40,277 nucleotides of DNA. It comes from an uncultured Oscillospiraceae bacterium (GTDB taxonomy: Bacteria; Bacillota; Clostridia; Oscillospirales; Oscillospiraceae). Positions 33,667-40,277 of this stretch are shown here, one piece after another. The stretch's first letter is position 1; the number at the start of each line of letters is the position of its first letter. A program made the translations under genes and the position numbers. Where the stretch lies: positions 1-40,277 of the forward strand of contig CAKTQP010000016.1 in NCBI GenBank assembly GCA_934597165.1, read 5' to 3'. Below the pieces are notes generated by a model that was not told the DNA's origin, ran no database searches, and worked only from the letters and a program-made list of their open reading frames with translations.

Positions 33667-33695
33667 AGTATACCCCGATTTGGCCGGTTGCGCAA
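33667..33695 (-). promoter_or_regulatory. Promoter of the malQ-glgP operon
   Basis: Minus strand TTGCGC (33690-33695), 17-bp spacer, TATACT (33667-33672). Leader of about 70 nt. Confidence 0.65.
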
Positions 33696-33710
33696 TGGGG
33701 AGGATGGACA

Positions 33711-33747
33711 AAAACAGAGGGAATGAGTACGATGCTCATTCCCTCTG
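33711..33747 (-). terminator. Terminator of the NhaC-family gene
   Basis: Perfect 13-bp stem (CAGAGGGAATGAG / CTCATTCCCTCTG), seven-base loop, followed by TTTT on the minus strand. Confidence 0.88.
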
Positions 33748-33782
33748 CGTCATTGCGGAGTTTATTTAGATGTATTCCGACC

Positions 33783-35348
33783 TCAAGCCTCAGAAGCGTA
33801 CTTCTTAGCAGTAGCTCTCTTCATCATCATGATGTAAACGATGGTCAGGACGATGCCCAGAGGCAGAGCGACCCAGACGGGGTTGGCCATGCCGATGGTG
33901 AGCAGGATGCCGCAGATCAGGTAGGTGATGAAGGAGATGCCGGCCACAGAGATGGCGTAGGGCAGCTGGGTGGACACGTGGTTGACGTGGTCACACTGTG
34001 CGCCGGCAGAGGACATGATGGTGGTGTCGGAGATGGGGGAGCAGTGGTCGCCGCAGACAGCGCCGGCCATGCAGGCGGACATGGAGATGGTGGACAGAGC
34101 GCCGCCATCGGAGCCGAAGACGGCCAGGACGATGGGGATCAGGATGCCAAAGGTGCCCCAGGAGGTGCCGGTGGCGAAGGACAGCAGGCAAGCGATGATG
34201 AAGACCACGGCGGGCAGGAAGTTCATGAAGCTGCCAGCGGAAGCCTTCACGACGCCGGCGACGAATTCCGCTGCGCCCAGGCTGTCGGTCATGGACTTCA
34301 GGGTCCATGCGAAGGTCAGGATGAGGATGGCGGGGACCATGGCCTTGAAGCCTTCAGGGATGCAGCCCATGCACTGCTTGAAGGACAGGACACGACGGAT
34401 CATGAAGAAGATGATGGCGAAGACCAGTGCCACGGAGGAACCCAGCACCAGACCCATGGAAGCGGAGCAGTTTGCAAAAGCGCTGACGAAGGATTCGCCG
34501 CTGAAGAAGCCGCCGGTGTAGATCAGGCCGATGATGCAGGCGATGACCAGCACGACCACCGGCAGGACCAGGTCGATGACCTTACCCTTGGAGGTGTCGG
34601 TTTCTGCGTCAGCGTCGGCATAGGGACGCGCTTCGGTGGTGAACAGGTCGCCCTTCAGAGCATTGCGTTCATGGATGGCCATGGGGCCGAAGTCGGTCTT
34701 GGTGACGGCCAGGGTAATCATCATGAGGATGGTCAGCAGGGCATAGAAGTTATAAGGAATGGCGGAGATGAACAGGGCGATGCCGTTGGCGTCGCTCTTG
34801 GAGGCGAAACCGGCAACAGCGGCTGCCCAGGAGCTGATGGGCGCGATGATGCAGACAGGAGCTGCGGTGGCGTCGATCAGATAAGCCAGCTTTGCGCGGG
34901 AGATGTTGTGGGTGTCGGTGACGGGACGCATGACGGAGCCGACGGTCAGGCAGTTGAAGTAGTCATCCACGAAGATGAGCACGCCCAGCGCGATGGTGGC
35001 CAGCTGTGCGCCGACGCGGGTCTTGATGTGGGTGGTAGCCCATCTGCCGAAGGCAGCGGAGCCGCCGGCGTTGTTCATCAGGGCGACCAGGGTGCCCAGG
35101 ATGACCAGGAAGATCAGGATACCCACGTTGGAGGAGTCGGAGAGCACCGAGATCATACCGTAGGATGCGTCATCGACTTCCTCGAAGAAGATGTGGTTGA
35201 GGGTACCTTCGAAGGAGAACCCGGAATAGAACAGGGCGCCGACGACGATACCGATGAACAGGGAGCTGTAGACTTCCTTGGTGATCAGAGCCAGGACGAT
35301 GGCGATGATCGGGGGCAGCAGAGCCCAGAAGGTTGCGTACACTTGCAT
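33783..35348 (-). CDS. NhaC-family Na+-coupled antiporter/transporter, predicted lysine transporter
   Basis: A 521-residue membrane protein with about 12 hydrophobic segments. The NhaC-family signatures are FVDDYFNCLTVGSVMRPV, PVCIIAPISSWAA, FATGTSWGTFGI and GDHCSPISDTTIMSS. By homology alone it would be called a Na+/H+ antiporter. However, it is preceded by a complete lysine riboswitch and a terminator, and NhaC-type genes with this control have been proposed as lysine transporters (LysW in the comparative literature, from memory). The ATG at 35348 follows AAAGGAAGAG; the upstream in-frame extension runs through the riboswitch and is rejected. Confidence 0.88.
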   Translation of the reverse strand: MQVYATFWALLPPIIAIVLALITKEVYSSLFIGIVVGALFYSGFSFEGTLNHIFFEEVDDASYGMISVLSDSSNVGILIFLVILGTLVALMNNAGGSAAFGRWATTHIKTRVGAQLATIALGVLIFVDDYFNCLTVGSVMRPVTDTHNISRAKLAYLIDATAAPVCIIAPISSWAAAVAGFASKSDANGIALFISAIPYNFYALLTILMMITLAVTKTDFGPMAIHERNALKGDLFTTEARPYADADAETDTSKGKVIDLVLPVVVLVIACIIGLIYTGGFFSGESFVSAFANCSASMGLVLGSSVALVFAIIFFMIRRVLSFKQCMGCIPEGFKAMVPAILILTFAWTLKSMTDSLGAAEFVAGVVKASAGSFMNFLPAVVFIIACLLSFATGTSWGTFGILIPIVLAVFGSDGGALSTISMSACMAGAVCGDHCSPISDTTIMSSAGAQCDHVNHVSTQLPYAISVAGISFITYLICGILLTIGMANPVWVALPLGIVLTIVYIMMMKRATAKKYASEA

Positions 35349-35385
35349 GATTTTCTCTCTTCCTTTCTTGTTGCGAAACGCAAAT

Positions 35386-35422
35386 AAAAAACCATGAATG
35401 TTCAGAAATGGAACACACATGG
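35386..35422 (-). terminator. Riboswitch-controlled terminator (expression platform)
   Basis: Minus strand: CCATGTGTGTTC pairs with GAACATTCATGG (one mismatch, one G-T), seven-base loop, then TTTTTT. It lies between the lysine aptamer and the coding start, where a ligand-dependent terminator belongs. I did not resolve a unique antiterminator pairing. Confidence 0.8.
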
Positions 35423-35461
35423 CAACAAAAAAGTACACAACCAGAGTACATACATCTTTGT

Positions 35462-35622
35462 ATGATAGCGCTCCACATCTGTGACAGTCCGTCGGATGTT
35501 CTCCCACGTCCCAAGGATCAGCGCCAGGCAATACGCTCATCCTTTCGGCGGCGTCCCCTTTCCCCGAAGACCGCTTGCCTGCGGATGTCCTCGGATACTG
35601 ATGTCGGCCGCGCCTCTATCAT
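35462..35622 (-). promoter_or_regulatory. Lysine riboswitch (L box) aptamer
   Basis: About 161 nt on the minus strand. P1 is ATGATAG / CTATCAT. Going 5' to 3' the conserved lysine-aptamer blocks appear in order: ATAGAGGCGCGG, CAGTATCC, GGGGAAAGGGGACG, CCGCCGAAAGGATGAGC, a GGACTGTCAC block, and GTGGAGCGCTATC. These match the B. subtilis lysC L box (AGAGGTGCG, AGTA, GGGGAGCG, GCCGAAG, CTGTCA, GGAGGGCTATC) in sequence and spacing. Lysine binding would favour the downstream terminator and switch off the NhaC-family gene. Confidence 0.93.
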
Positions 35623-35641
35623 TCACAATTAACTTGCCTTT

Positions 35642-35670
35642 AGGATAGCACGATTTGGATACTCTGTCAA
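35642..35670 (-). promoter_or_regulatory. Promoter of the lysine-riboswitch transcript
   Basis: Minus strand TTGACA (35665-35670), 17-bp spacer, TATCCT (35642-35647), about 20 bp before the aptamer. Confidence 0.75.
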
Positions 35671-35681
35671 GGGAATTGTTG

Positions 35682-35711
35682 TTGACAGGGGAACAGACCA
35701 GGCGCTATAGT
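35682..35711 (+). promoter_or_regulatory. Promoter of the aroK operon
   Basis: TTGACA (35682-35687), 18-bp spacer, TATAGT (35706-35711). Its -35 lies only 11 bp from the divergent riboswitch promoter's -35. The leader holds a small hairpin (GCGGTC-GCA-GACCGC). Confidence 0.75.
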
Positions 35712-35775
35712 AAGCTCAACGGAAATTGGCGGTCGCAGACCGCGAAAAAAACGGCGACAGAAAGGGTGGAACGCT

Positions 35776-36309
35776 GTGAGCGAAAAGTGGGTAAAAAAGA
35801 GCGTCTTTTTGATTGGATTCATGGGCGTAGGCAAGAGCAGTATCACGTTGGAGTTAGGCCATTTGTTGGGTTTAGACACCGTGGAGATGGATGACTATAT
35901 CGTCCAGCAGGAAGGGCGCTCTATCCCGGAGATTTTTGAGCAGGACGGGGAAGGCTACTTCCGCCAGGTGGAGCGCAACCTGGTGGTCACCCTGGGAGAG
36001 GGAGAACCCCGTGTCATCTCCTGCGGAGGCGGGGTTCCCATGGGGGAGGAGAACAGAAAAAATATGAAAAAGTACGGCACCGTGGTGCTCCTCACCGCCC
36101 GTCCGGAGACCATTTTTGAGCGGGTGCGCCACGACCAGAACCGTCCGCTGCTGAAGGACAACATGAATGTGGACTATATTGCCAGCCTCATGGCGCAGCG
36201 TCAGCCCGCCTACGAGCAGGCGGCAGATTTCGCCGTCTCCACCGACGGCAAGACCCCGGCGGAGATCAGTCGGGAGGTGGCAGCGCTGCTGGCGGAGCGG
36301 CAGGGATAA
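35776..36309 (+). CDS. aroK: Shikimate kinase
   Basis: A 177-residue kinase. Walker A is GFMGVGKSS, the shikimate-binding pair is MDDYI, the central glycines are ISCGGGVP, and the lid contains RPLL. It phosphorylates shikimate at the 3-OH using ATP. The start is GTG behind AAAGGGTGG. It is followed 24 bp later by a TRIC-like gene on the same strand. With pheA and aroQ it shows that aromatic genes are scattered across at least two operons here. Confidence 0.95.
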   Translation: MSEKWVKKSVFLIGFMGVGKSSITLELGHLLGLDTVEMDDYIVQQEGRSIPEIFEQDGEGYFRQVERNLVVTLGEGEPRVISCGGGVPMGEENRKNMKKYGTVVLLTARPETIFERVRHDQNRPLLKDNMNVDYIASLMAQRQPAYEQAADFAVSTDGKTPAEISREVAALLAERQG

Positions 36310-36333
36310 AACGGAGCGAAAAGGGGAATAGGT

Positions 36334-36987
36334 ATGGGAGTCGTCCTGAATCTTTTTGACGTGATGGAGATGATCGGCATCGTCTCCTTCGCCATCAGCG
36401 GTGCCATGGTGGGCATCCGGAAGCAGCTGGACTTTTTCGGCGTCCTCATCCTGGGCATCGTCACCGCCGTAGGCGGCGGCGTCCTCCGGGACGTCATCAT
36501 CGGCGTCACCCCGCCGGTCATGTTCCGCAACCCCAGTTATACCATCGTGGCCAGCATCACCGCCGCCATCTTCTTCGCCTCCCGCATCCGCAAGCGCCTC
36601 TACCGCCGCCACCACCTGTTCGACCTGGCCCTGTTCGTCACCGACACCATCGGCATGGCCATCTTCGTGGTCAACGGCATCCAGGGCGCCATGAACTCCC
36701 TGGAGTGGTATAACCCCTTCCTGTTGGGTTTCGTGGGCGTCACCACCGGCGCAGGGGGCGGCATCATCCGGGACATCATGGTGGGCACCGTGCCGCGGGT
36801 GCTGCGGAAGCAAATTTACTTCACCGCCGCCCTGGCTGGCGCCGTCTGCTACATCACCCTCCTGCCTTACCTGCCGGAGTTTTGGAATATGCTCCTGGCG
36901 GTGACGGTCATCTGCGTCATCCGTGGGCTGGCGTTCCATTATCGGTGGAATCTGCCGCGGGCAAAGCAAGCGGAGTTCGACGAATAA
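36334..36987 (+). CDS. TRIC-family cation channel / UPF0126 membrane protein
   Basis: A 217-residue membrane protein with about seven hydrophobic segments in two similar halves. Each half carries the family's glycine-rich kink: AVGGGVLRDVIIG in the first and GAGGGIIRDIMVGTVP in the second. Bacterial TRIC homologues form trimeric potassium channels, and some UPF0126 members have been linked to glycine uptake, so the substrate is open. It lies behind aroK; a shared role is not evident. A structured repeat element begins four bases after its stop codon. Confidence 0.88.
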   Translation: MGVVLNLFDVMEMIGIVSFAISGAMVGIRKQLDFFGVLILGIVTAVGGGVLRDVIIGVTPPVMFRNPSYTIVASITAAIFFASRIRKRLYRRHHLFDLALFVTDTIGMAIFVVNGIQGAMNSLEWYNPFLLGFVGVTTGAGGGIIRDIMVGTVPRVLRKQIYFTAALAGAVCYITLLPYLPEFWNMLLAVTVICVIRGLAFHYRWNLPRAKQAEFDE

Positions 36988-36990
36988 AAT

Positions 36991-37140
36991 TCACCCAAAT
37001 GCAAGCATTTGGGTGAGATTGCAGACGGGTGCATGCCGCAGCGTTAAGCCAAATGTGCCGGGGGCACATTTGGTAGCGTAGGCTCCGCCTGGAAACAGGC
37101 GGAGAACCTTACCGGAGTAATGGCAGAACTCTGCTGAGAG
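36991..37140 (+). repeat. Structured intergenic element, copy A
   Basis: Starts with a perfect 12-bp hairpin (TCACCCAAATGC-AA-GCATTTGGGTGA) four bases after the TRIC stop. Then come TTGCAGACGGGTGCATGC, a perfect 11-bp hairpin (37049-37073), a 9-bp hairpin with a GAAA tetraloop (CTCCGCCTG / CAGGCGGAG, 37083-37104) flanked by AGG/CCT and GGTA/TACC pairings, and finally GGCAGAACTCTGCTGAGAG. Outer GCAGA / TCTGC and TGCC / GGCA pairs can close the whole fold. A diverged inverted copy lies at 37752-37913. No known RNA family was recognised. Confidence 0.65.
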
Positions 37141-37161
37141 CTTTATTTATCGCAAGCAAAG

Positions 37162-37187
37162 ACGCTCTGGAAGCCCAGAGTGTTTTT
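37162..37187 (+). terminator. Intrinsic terminator upstream of the Rrf2 gene
   Basis: ACGCTCTGG pairs with CCAGAGTGT (one G-T), four-base loop, TTTTT. It ends transcription coming from aroK-TRIC and through element A. Confidence 0.8.
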
Positions 37188-37193
37188 GCTGAC

Positions 37194-37222
37194 TTGAAAA
37201 CCTACTAAACATATGGTATTAT
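37194..37222 (+). promoter_or_regulatory. Promoter of the Rrf2 regulator gene
   Basis: TTGAAA (37194-37199), 17-bp spacer, TATTAT (37217-37222) with an extended TGG. Overlapping AT-rich near-palindromic sequence (TACTAAAC to GCAGTA) could be an autoregulatory site. Confidence 0.7.
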
Positions 37223-37254
37223 AGCAGTATGAAAGTGCCGAAGGAGGCCAGACC

Positions 37255-37692
37255 ATGAAAATTTCCACCAAAGGCCGTTACGCCCTGCGGATGCTGCTGG
37301 ATTTGGCAGAGCAGCGGGAGCAAGGGTTTGTGGCTCTGAAAGAGATCGCGGAGCGGCAGAATATATCGAAGAAGTATTTGGAGCAGATCGTACCCATTCT
37401 GAACCGAGCCAAGGTGCTCAAGACCAACCGCGGCTACCAGGGCGGCTACCAGCTGGCCAAAGCCCCCGACCAGTACACGGTGGGGATGATATTGCGCCTG
37501 ACTGAGGGGAGCCTGGCGCCGGTGGCCTGTGTGGAGCAGGACCCGGTGGATTGTCCCCGCAGCGTGGATTGTCCCACCCTGCCGGTGTGGAAGGGGCTGA
37601 ACAAGGTCATCAACGATTACCTGGACAGCATCACCCTCCAGGACATCCTGGATCAGCAGCGGGAGCGGTATGCCAATGACTATGTCATTTGA
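37255..37692 (+). CDS. Rrf2/IscR-like transcriptional regulator
   Basis: A 145-residue winged-helix regulator starting with the family hallmark MKISTKGRYALRMLLDLA. The DNA-binding helix is in EIAERQNISKKYLEQI and the wing in TNRGYQGGYQLAK. Three cysteines, CVEQDPVDCPRSVDC (spacing C-x7-C-x5-C), occupy the place where IscR and related proteins bind a 2Fe-2S cluster (there C-x5-C-x5-C), so cluster sensing is plausible but not certain. It is monocistronic, with its own promoter and terminator, flanked by two inverted copies of a structured element. Target genes are unknown; AAGGAGG precedes the ATG. Confidence 0.92.
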   Translation: MKISTKGRYALRMLLDLAEQREQGFVALKEIAERQNISKKYLEQIVPILNRAKVLKTNRGYQGGYQLAKAPDQYTVGMILRLTEGSLAPVACVEQDPVDCPRSVDCPTLPVWKGLNKVINDYLDSITLQDILDQQRERYANDYVI

Positions 37693-37698
37693 CAAACG

Positions 37699-37730
37699 AA
37701 GGGCGACGTGGAAAAACACGTCGCCCTTTT
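37699..37730 (+). terminator. Terminator of the Rrf2 gene
   Basis: Perfect 12-bp stem (AAGGGCGACGTG / CACGTCGCCCTT), loop of about eight bases, TTTT. Confidence 0.9.
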
Positions 37731-37751
37731 GCTATATATTATTGTATCGCG

Positions 37752-37913
37752 GTCTCACAGAGTTCCGCCATCTTAGATGGCGGAATAAATTGCAATTCAT
37801 TTTTTCCGGCGGCGTGTACGTCGGAAAAAATACTGCTCAGACTGGTAAGTGTGCGAGCGTAGCGAGTGCATGCACCAGGCTGCAAACTCAGAAAAATGCT
37901 TGCATTTTTCTGA
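37752..37913 (-). repeat. Structured intergenic element, copy B (inverted relative to copy A)
   Basis: Read on the minus strand it starts right after the proA stop codon with TCAGAAAAATGC-AA-GCATTTTTCTGA, then TTTGCAGCCTGGTGCATGC, a variable middle with hairpins (TTTTTTCCG / CGGAAAAAA; TCCGCCATCT / AGATGGCGGA) and GGCGGAACTCTGTGAGA. The same blocks occur in the same order in copy A. Relative to copy A the first hairpin has compensatory changes (CCC/GGG versus GAA/TTC) around an identical AAATGC-GCATTT core. Confidence 0.65.
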
Positions 37914-39173
37914 CTATCTAATGTTGCCGGAACCGTGGATGATATATTTAGTGGTACACAATTCCTCCAACCCCATCGGCCCCCGCGCGTGGAGCTTCTG
38001 GGTGGAGATGCCCATCTCGCAGCCCAGACCGAACTCACCCCCGTCGGTGAACCGGGTGGAGGCGTTGACGTAGACGGCGGCAGAGTCCACCAGGGCGGTG
38101 AACTGTTTGGCGGCGTCGTCATCGGTGGTCAGGATGGCGTCGCTGTGGCCGGTGGAGTGGTGGGCGATGTGGTCGATGGCGGCGTCCACGCTGTCCACCA
38201 CCTTCACGGCCAGGATGTAGTCCAAAAACTCCGTGTCAAAATCGGCCTCGCCGGCAGGCGTCCCCGGGATGATGGCTGCCGCCCGTTCATCCAGCCGCAG
38301 CTCCACCGGCGTCTCGCCGGCGGCCGCCCGTTCGTCCACCAGACGTGCCTTCAGCTTGGGCAGGAACTCACCCGCGATGTCCTTGTGCACCAGACACACC
38401 TCCTCCGCGTTGCACACGCTGGGACGGCTGGTCTTGGCGTTCTGAATGATGTCCAGCGCCTGAGCCTGGTCGGCGGAGGCGTCCACGTAGATGTGGCAGA
38501 TGCCCGTGCCCGTCTCGATGCAGGGGACGGTGGCGTTCTCGGTGCAGGAGCGGATGAGCCCAGCACCCCCGCGGGGGATGAGCAGATCCACATACCCCAC
38601 CGCGGTCATCAGCTCGTTGGCGCTGGCGTGGGAGGTGTCCTGGATGAGGTTCACGCAGGTCTCCGGCAGGCCGGCGGTCTTGAGACCGGCACGGAGGGCG
38701 GTGACGATGGCGTTGGCACTGCGCCAGGCGTTGCGGCCGGAGCGCAGGATGCACACGTTGCCGCTCTTCAGGCACAACGCGGCGGCGTCGCTGGTCACGT
38801 TGGGGCGGCTCTCGTAGATGATGGCCACCACGCCCATGGGCACGGCGGTCTGTTCGATGACCATGCCGGGCTTGGGGGTGGCGCGGCGGCGCACCTGTCC
38901 TACCGGGTCGGGCAGGTCGATGAGGGCCAGCACCCCGTCCGCCATGCCCTGGATGCGCTCCTTCGTCAGCAGCAGGCGGTCCATCATGACCGTGGAGATG
39001 GTGCCCTCGGCGTCGGCGCAGTCGGTGGCGTTGGCGGCTAAAATATCGTCACAGCCTGCCACCAGGGCATCTGCCATGGCACGCAGGGCGTGGTTTTTCA
39101 CTTCGGTGCTGGCGGTGCCCAGCGTTTTCTTGGCTTCCTGAGCCTGGACTAAAATGGCATCGGTGCTCAACAT
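37914..39173 (-). CDS. proA: Glutamate-5-semialdehyde dehydrogenase (gamma-glutamyl phosphate reductase)
   Basis: A 419-residue aldehyde-dehydrogenase-fold enzyme. The catalytic Cys is in SRPSVCNAEEVCLV; IYESRPNVTSDAAALCLKSG and LLIPRGGAGLI are ProA signatures, and the C-terminal part has GGEFGLGCEMGISTQK and HARGPMGL. It reduces gamma-glutamyl phosphate with NADPH to glutamate semialdehyde. The ATG follows AAAGGAAGG and lies two bases after the proB stop. Its stop codon directly abuts the hairpin of element B, which may act as its transcript end. Confidence 0.96.
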   Translation of the reverse strand: MLSTDAILVQAQEAKKTLGTASTEVKNHALRAMADALVAGCDDILAANATDCADAEGTISTVMMDRLLLTKERIQGMADGVLALIDLPDPVGQVRRRATPKPGMVIEQTAVPMGVVAIIYESRPNVTSDAAALCLKSGNVCILRSGRNAWRSANAIVTALRAGLKTAGLPETCVNLIQDTSHASANELMTAVGYVDLLIPRGGAGLIRSCTENATVPCIETGTGICHIYVDASADQAQALDIIQNAKTSRPSVCNAEEVCLVHKDIAGEFLPKLKARLVDERAAAGETPVELRLDERAAAIIPGTPAGEADFDTEFLDYILAVKVVDSVDAAIDHIAHHSTGHSDAILTTDDDAAKQFTALVDSAAVYVNASTRFTDGGEFGLGCEMGISTQKLHARGPMGLEELCTTKYIIHGSGNIR

Positions 39174-39175
39174 AT

Positions 39176-39952
39176 TCAGATTCCTTCCTTTCTGACGCAA
39201 AAACGGGTGCCTACCTCTTTGCCTGCCACGATGTCATACAGGCTCTCCGGATAAGCGCCGTGGCAAATGATCATCTCGACCCCCGCCTCAGTGGCGATCT
39301 CGGCGGCGTGGATTTTAGTCACCATCCCGCCGGTGGCCAGCTCGGAGCCTTTCGTCCCGGCCAGCGCACGGATTTCCGGGGTCAGTTCGGGCACCGTGTG
39401 GATGAGGGTGGCGTTGGGGTCTTCTTTCGGGTCGGCGGTGTACAGACCGTGGATGTCGGAGAACAGCACCAGCAGATCCGCCTTGGCGCAGCTGGCCACG
39501 ATGGCACCCAAGGTGTCGTTGTCGCCCACGGCAATTTCTTTGGTCGCCACCGTGTCGTTCTCGTTGATGATGGGCAGGGCGTCCAGCTCCAGCAGACGGT
39601 ACAGGGTGTTCTGGAAGTTCTCCCGGCGCTGGGCGTCCAAAATGTCATCTGCGGTCAATAGAATCTGCGCCACCGTGTGGTTGTACTCGCCGAACAATTT
39701 GTCATAGGTGTACATCAACTCGCACTGACCCACCGCCGCTGCCGCCTGCTTGGAGGGCATATCGGCAGGACGGCCAGGCAGCTGCAATTTGCCCACGCCC
39801 ATGCCGATGGCGCCGGAGGACACCAAGATGATCTCATGCCCCGCGTTCTTCAGGTCGCTGACCACCTTGCACAGATGCTCCACGTGGCGGATGTTCAGCA
39901 GCCCCGTGGGATGCGCCAGGGTGGAAGTGCCCACTTTTAAGACGATACGCAT
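39176..39952 (-). CDS. proB: Glutamate 5-kinase, short form without PUA domain
   Basis: A 258-residue amino-acid kinase. It starts VLKVGTSTLAH and has VSSGAIGMGVGKL, PIINENDTVATKE, GDNDTLGAIVA and LVLFSDIHGLYTADP, the substrate and ATP sites of ProB. It lacks the C-terminal PUA domain of the E. coli enzyme (about 367 residues), as many Firmicutes do. It makes gamma-glutamyl phosphate, the committed and usually proline-inhibited step. AAGGAGG precedes the ATG; an upstream in-frame extension overlaps proC and is rejected. Confidence 0.95.
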   Translation of the reverse strand: MRIVLKVGTSTLAHPTGLLNIRHVEHLCKVVSDLKNAGHEIILVSSGAIGMGVGKLQLPGRPADMPSKQAAAAVGQCELMYTYDKLFGEYNHTVAQILLTADDILDAQRRENFQNTLYRLLELDALPIINENDTVATKEIAVGDNDTLGAIVASCAKADLLVLFSDIHGLYTADPKEDPNATLIHTVPELTPEIRALAGTKGSELATGGMVTKIHAAEIATEAGVEMIICHGAYPESLYDIVAGKEVGTRFCVRKEGI

Positions 39953-39956
39953 GATC

Positions 39957-40277
39957 TCAGTCCTCCTTTTTCCCCAGTTCTCTCGTTTTCTCATAGGCGG
40001 CCAACACCGCTTCCATGGCGGTGGAGCGGAACCCACCCATCTCCAGGGCGCGCACCCCTTGAATGGTGCTGCCAGCCGGGGAGCAGACCGCGTCCTTCAG
40101 CGCACCAGGGTGGCTGCCGCTCTTCAAGACCATTTCGGCGGCACCCATCAGGGTCTGAGCCGCGTAGGTCATGGCCTTGTCACGAGGCAGACCGCAGGCT
40201 ACGCCGCCGTCCGCCAGCGCTTCGATGAATAAGTACACATAAGCAGGCCCACAGCCGGAGATGGCGCAGCCCGCGTC
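39957..40277 (-). CDS. proC: Pyrroline-5-carboxylate reductase, C-terminal part only
   Basis: The gene runs off the end of the window; 106 codons are visible. The fragment holds the conserved dimerisation-domain block AISGCGPAYVYLFIEALADG, followed by LMGAAEMVL and the SPAGSTIQGVRALE motif, all typical of ProC. It reduces pyrroline-5-carboxylate to proline. Its stop lies 4 bp before the proB start, so proC, proB and proA, the whole glutamate-to-proline route, form one operon read on the minus strand. Confidence 0.94.
   Translation of the reverse strand, partial: DAGCAISGCGPAYVYLFIEALADGGVACGLPRDKAMTYAAQTLMGAAEMVLKSGSHPGALKDAVCSPAGSTIQGVRALEMGGFRSTAMEAVLAAYEKTRELGKKED

Noticed and set aside
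33783..35348. Simple Na+/H+ antiporter annotation
   Set aside because: Kept only as the family name; the lysine riboswitch makes a lysine-related substrate more likely.
35392..35461. Small hairpin CATACA-AAGA-TGTATG as the riboswitch antiterminator
   Set aside because: It is local, only six base pairs long, and does not overlap the terminator arm, so it cannot by itself be the alternative pairing.
37021..37140. TPP riboswitch-like words (GGTAGCGTAGG, CTGCTGAGAG)
   Set aside because: The words occur in the wrong order and spacing for a THI box, and the second copy of the element lacks them.
37752..37913. CRISPR-like or tandem repeat array
   Set aside because: There are only two dispersed inverted copies, with no direct repeats at regular spacing and no cas genes.

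Overview
The window looks like chromosomal DNA from a GC-rich anaerobic Firmicute, most likely a gut clostridium of the Oscillospiraceae/Ruminococcaceae type. The grounds are strong GC bias in the genes with AT-rich intergenic gaps, AGGAGG-type ribosome binding sites, sigma-A-like promoters with 17-bp spacers, GTG/TTG starts, a low-GC Gram-positive style PTS, a lysine riboswitch, an ANTAR regulator next to a type I glutamine synthetase homologue, and a GGGtGRT-family gene. The lineage is inferred, not proven. I see no tRNA, rRNA, CRISPR array, insertion sequence, integrase or phage gene.

Layout. (1) 1-1602: end of an aromatic amino acid operon (pheA fragment, aroQ). (2) 1733-6898: nucleoside ABC transporter operon (BMP lipoprotein, double ATPase, two permeases), with strong RNA hairpins between the binding protein and ATPase genes. 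(3) 7127-8951, minus: GGGtGRT protein and NifU/IscU-like scaffold, a two-gene unit of unknown role. (4) 9103-12539, minus: glutamine synthetase homologue, ANTAR regulator and purF, behind a leader that looks like an attenuator. (5) 12615-16937: pstS-pstC-pstA-pstB-phoU with Pho-box-like repeats. (6) 17006-19899: soluble PTS operon (IIA, HPr, Enzyme I) with no permease, convergent with a second, atypical HPr. (7) 20051-23556: cinA, then a HAD phosphatase and mpg (minus) divergent from ung. (8) 23661-26924: PAP2 phosphatase, flippase-like membrane protein, pssA, psd, a phosphatidylethanolamine operon. (9) 27035-29621, minus: cstA and an unrecognised 181-residue protein behind a long leader with overlapping inverted repeats. 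(10) 29754-33695, minus: malQ-glgP glycogen breakdown. (11) 33783-35670, minus: NhaC-family transporter under a lysine riboswitch. (12) 35682-37692: aroK, TRIC-like channel, and an IscR-like Rrf2 regulator. (13) 37914-40277, minus: proC-proB-proA.

The most interesting point is that two diverged copies of one structured intergenic element (36991-37140 and 37752-37913), in opposite orientation, flank the Rrf2 gene. Each begins with its long hairpin immediately after the stop codon of a neighbouring gene, and the stem shows compensatory changes between copies. Other points worth a second look are the lysine riboswitch on an NhaC-type gene, the pseudo-receiver ANTAR protein in one operon with a glutamine synthetase homologue that lacks the usual flap glutamate, the two HPr proteins, a CinA whose C-terminal catalytic residues look lost, and the GGGtGRT/NifU-like pair.
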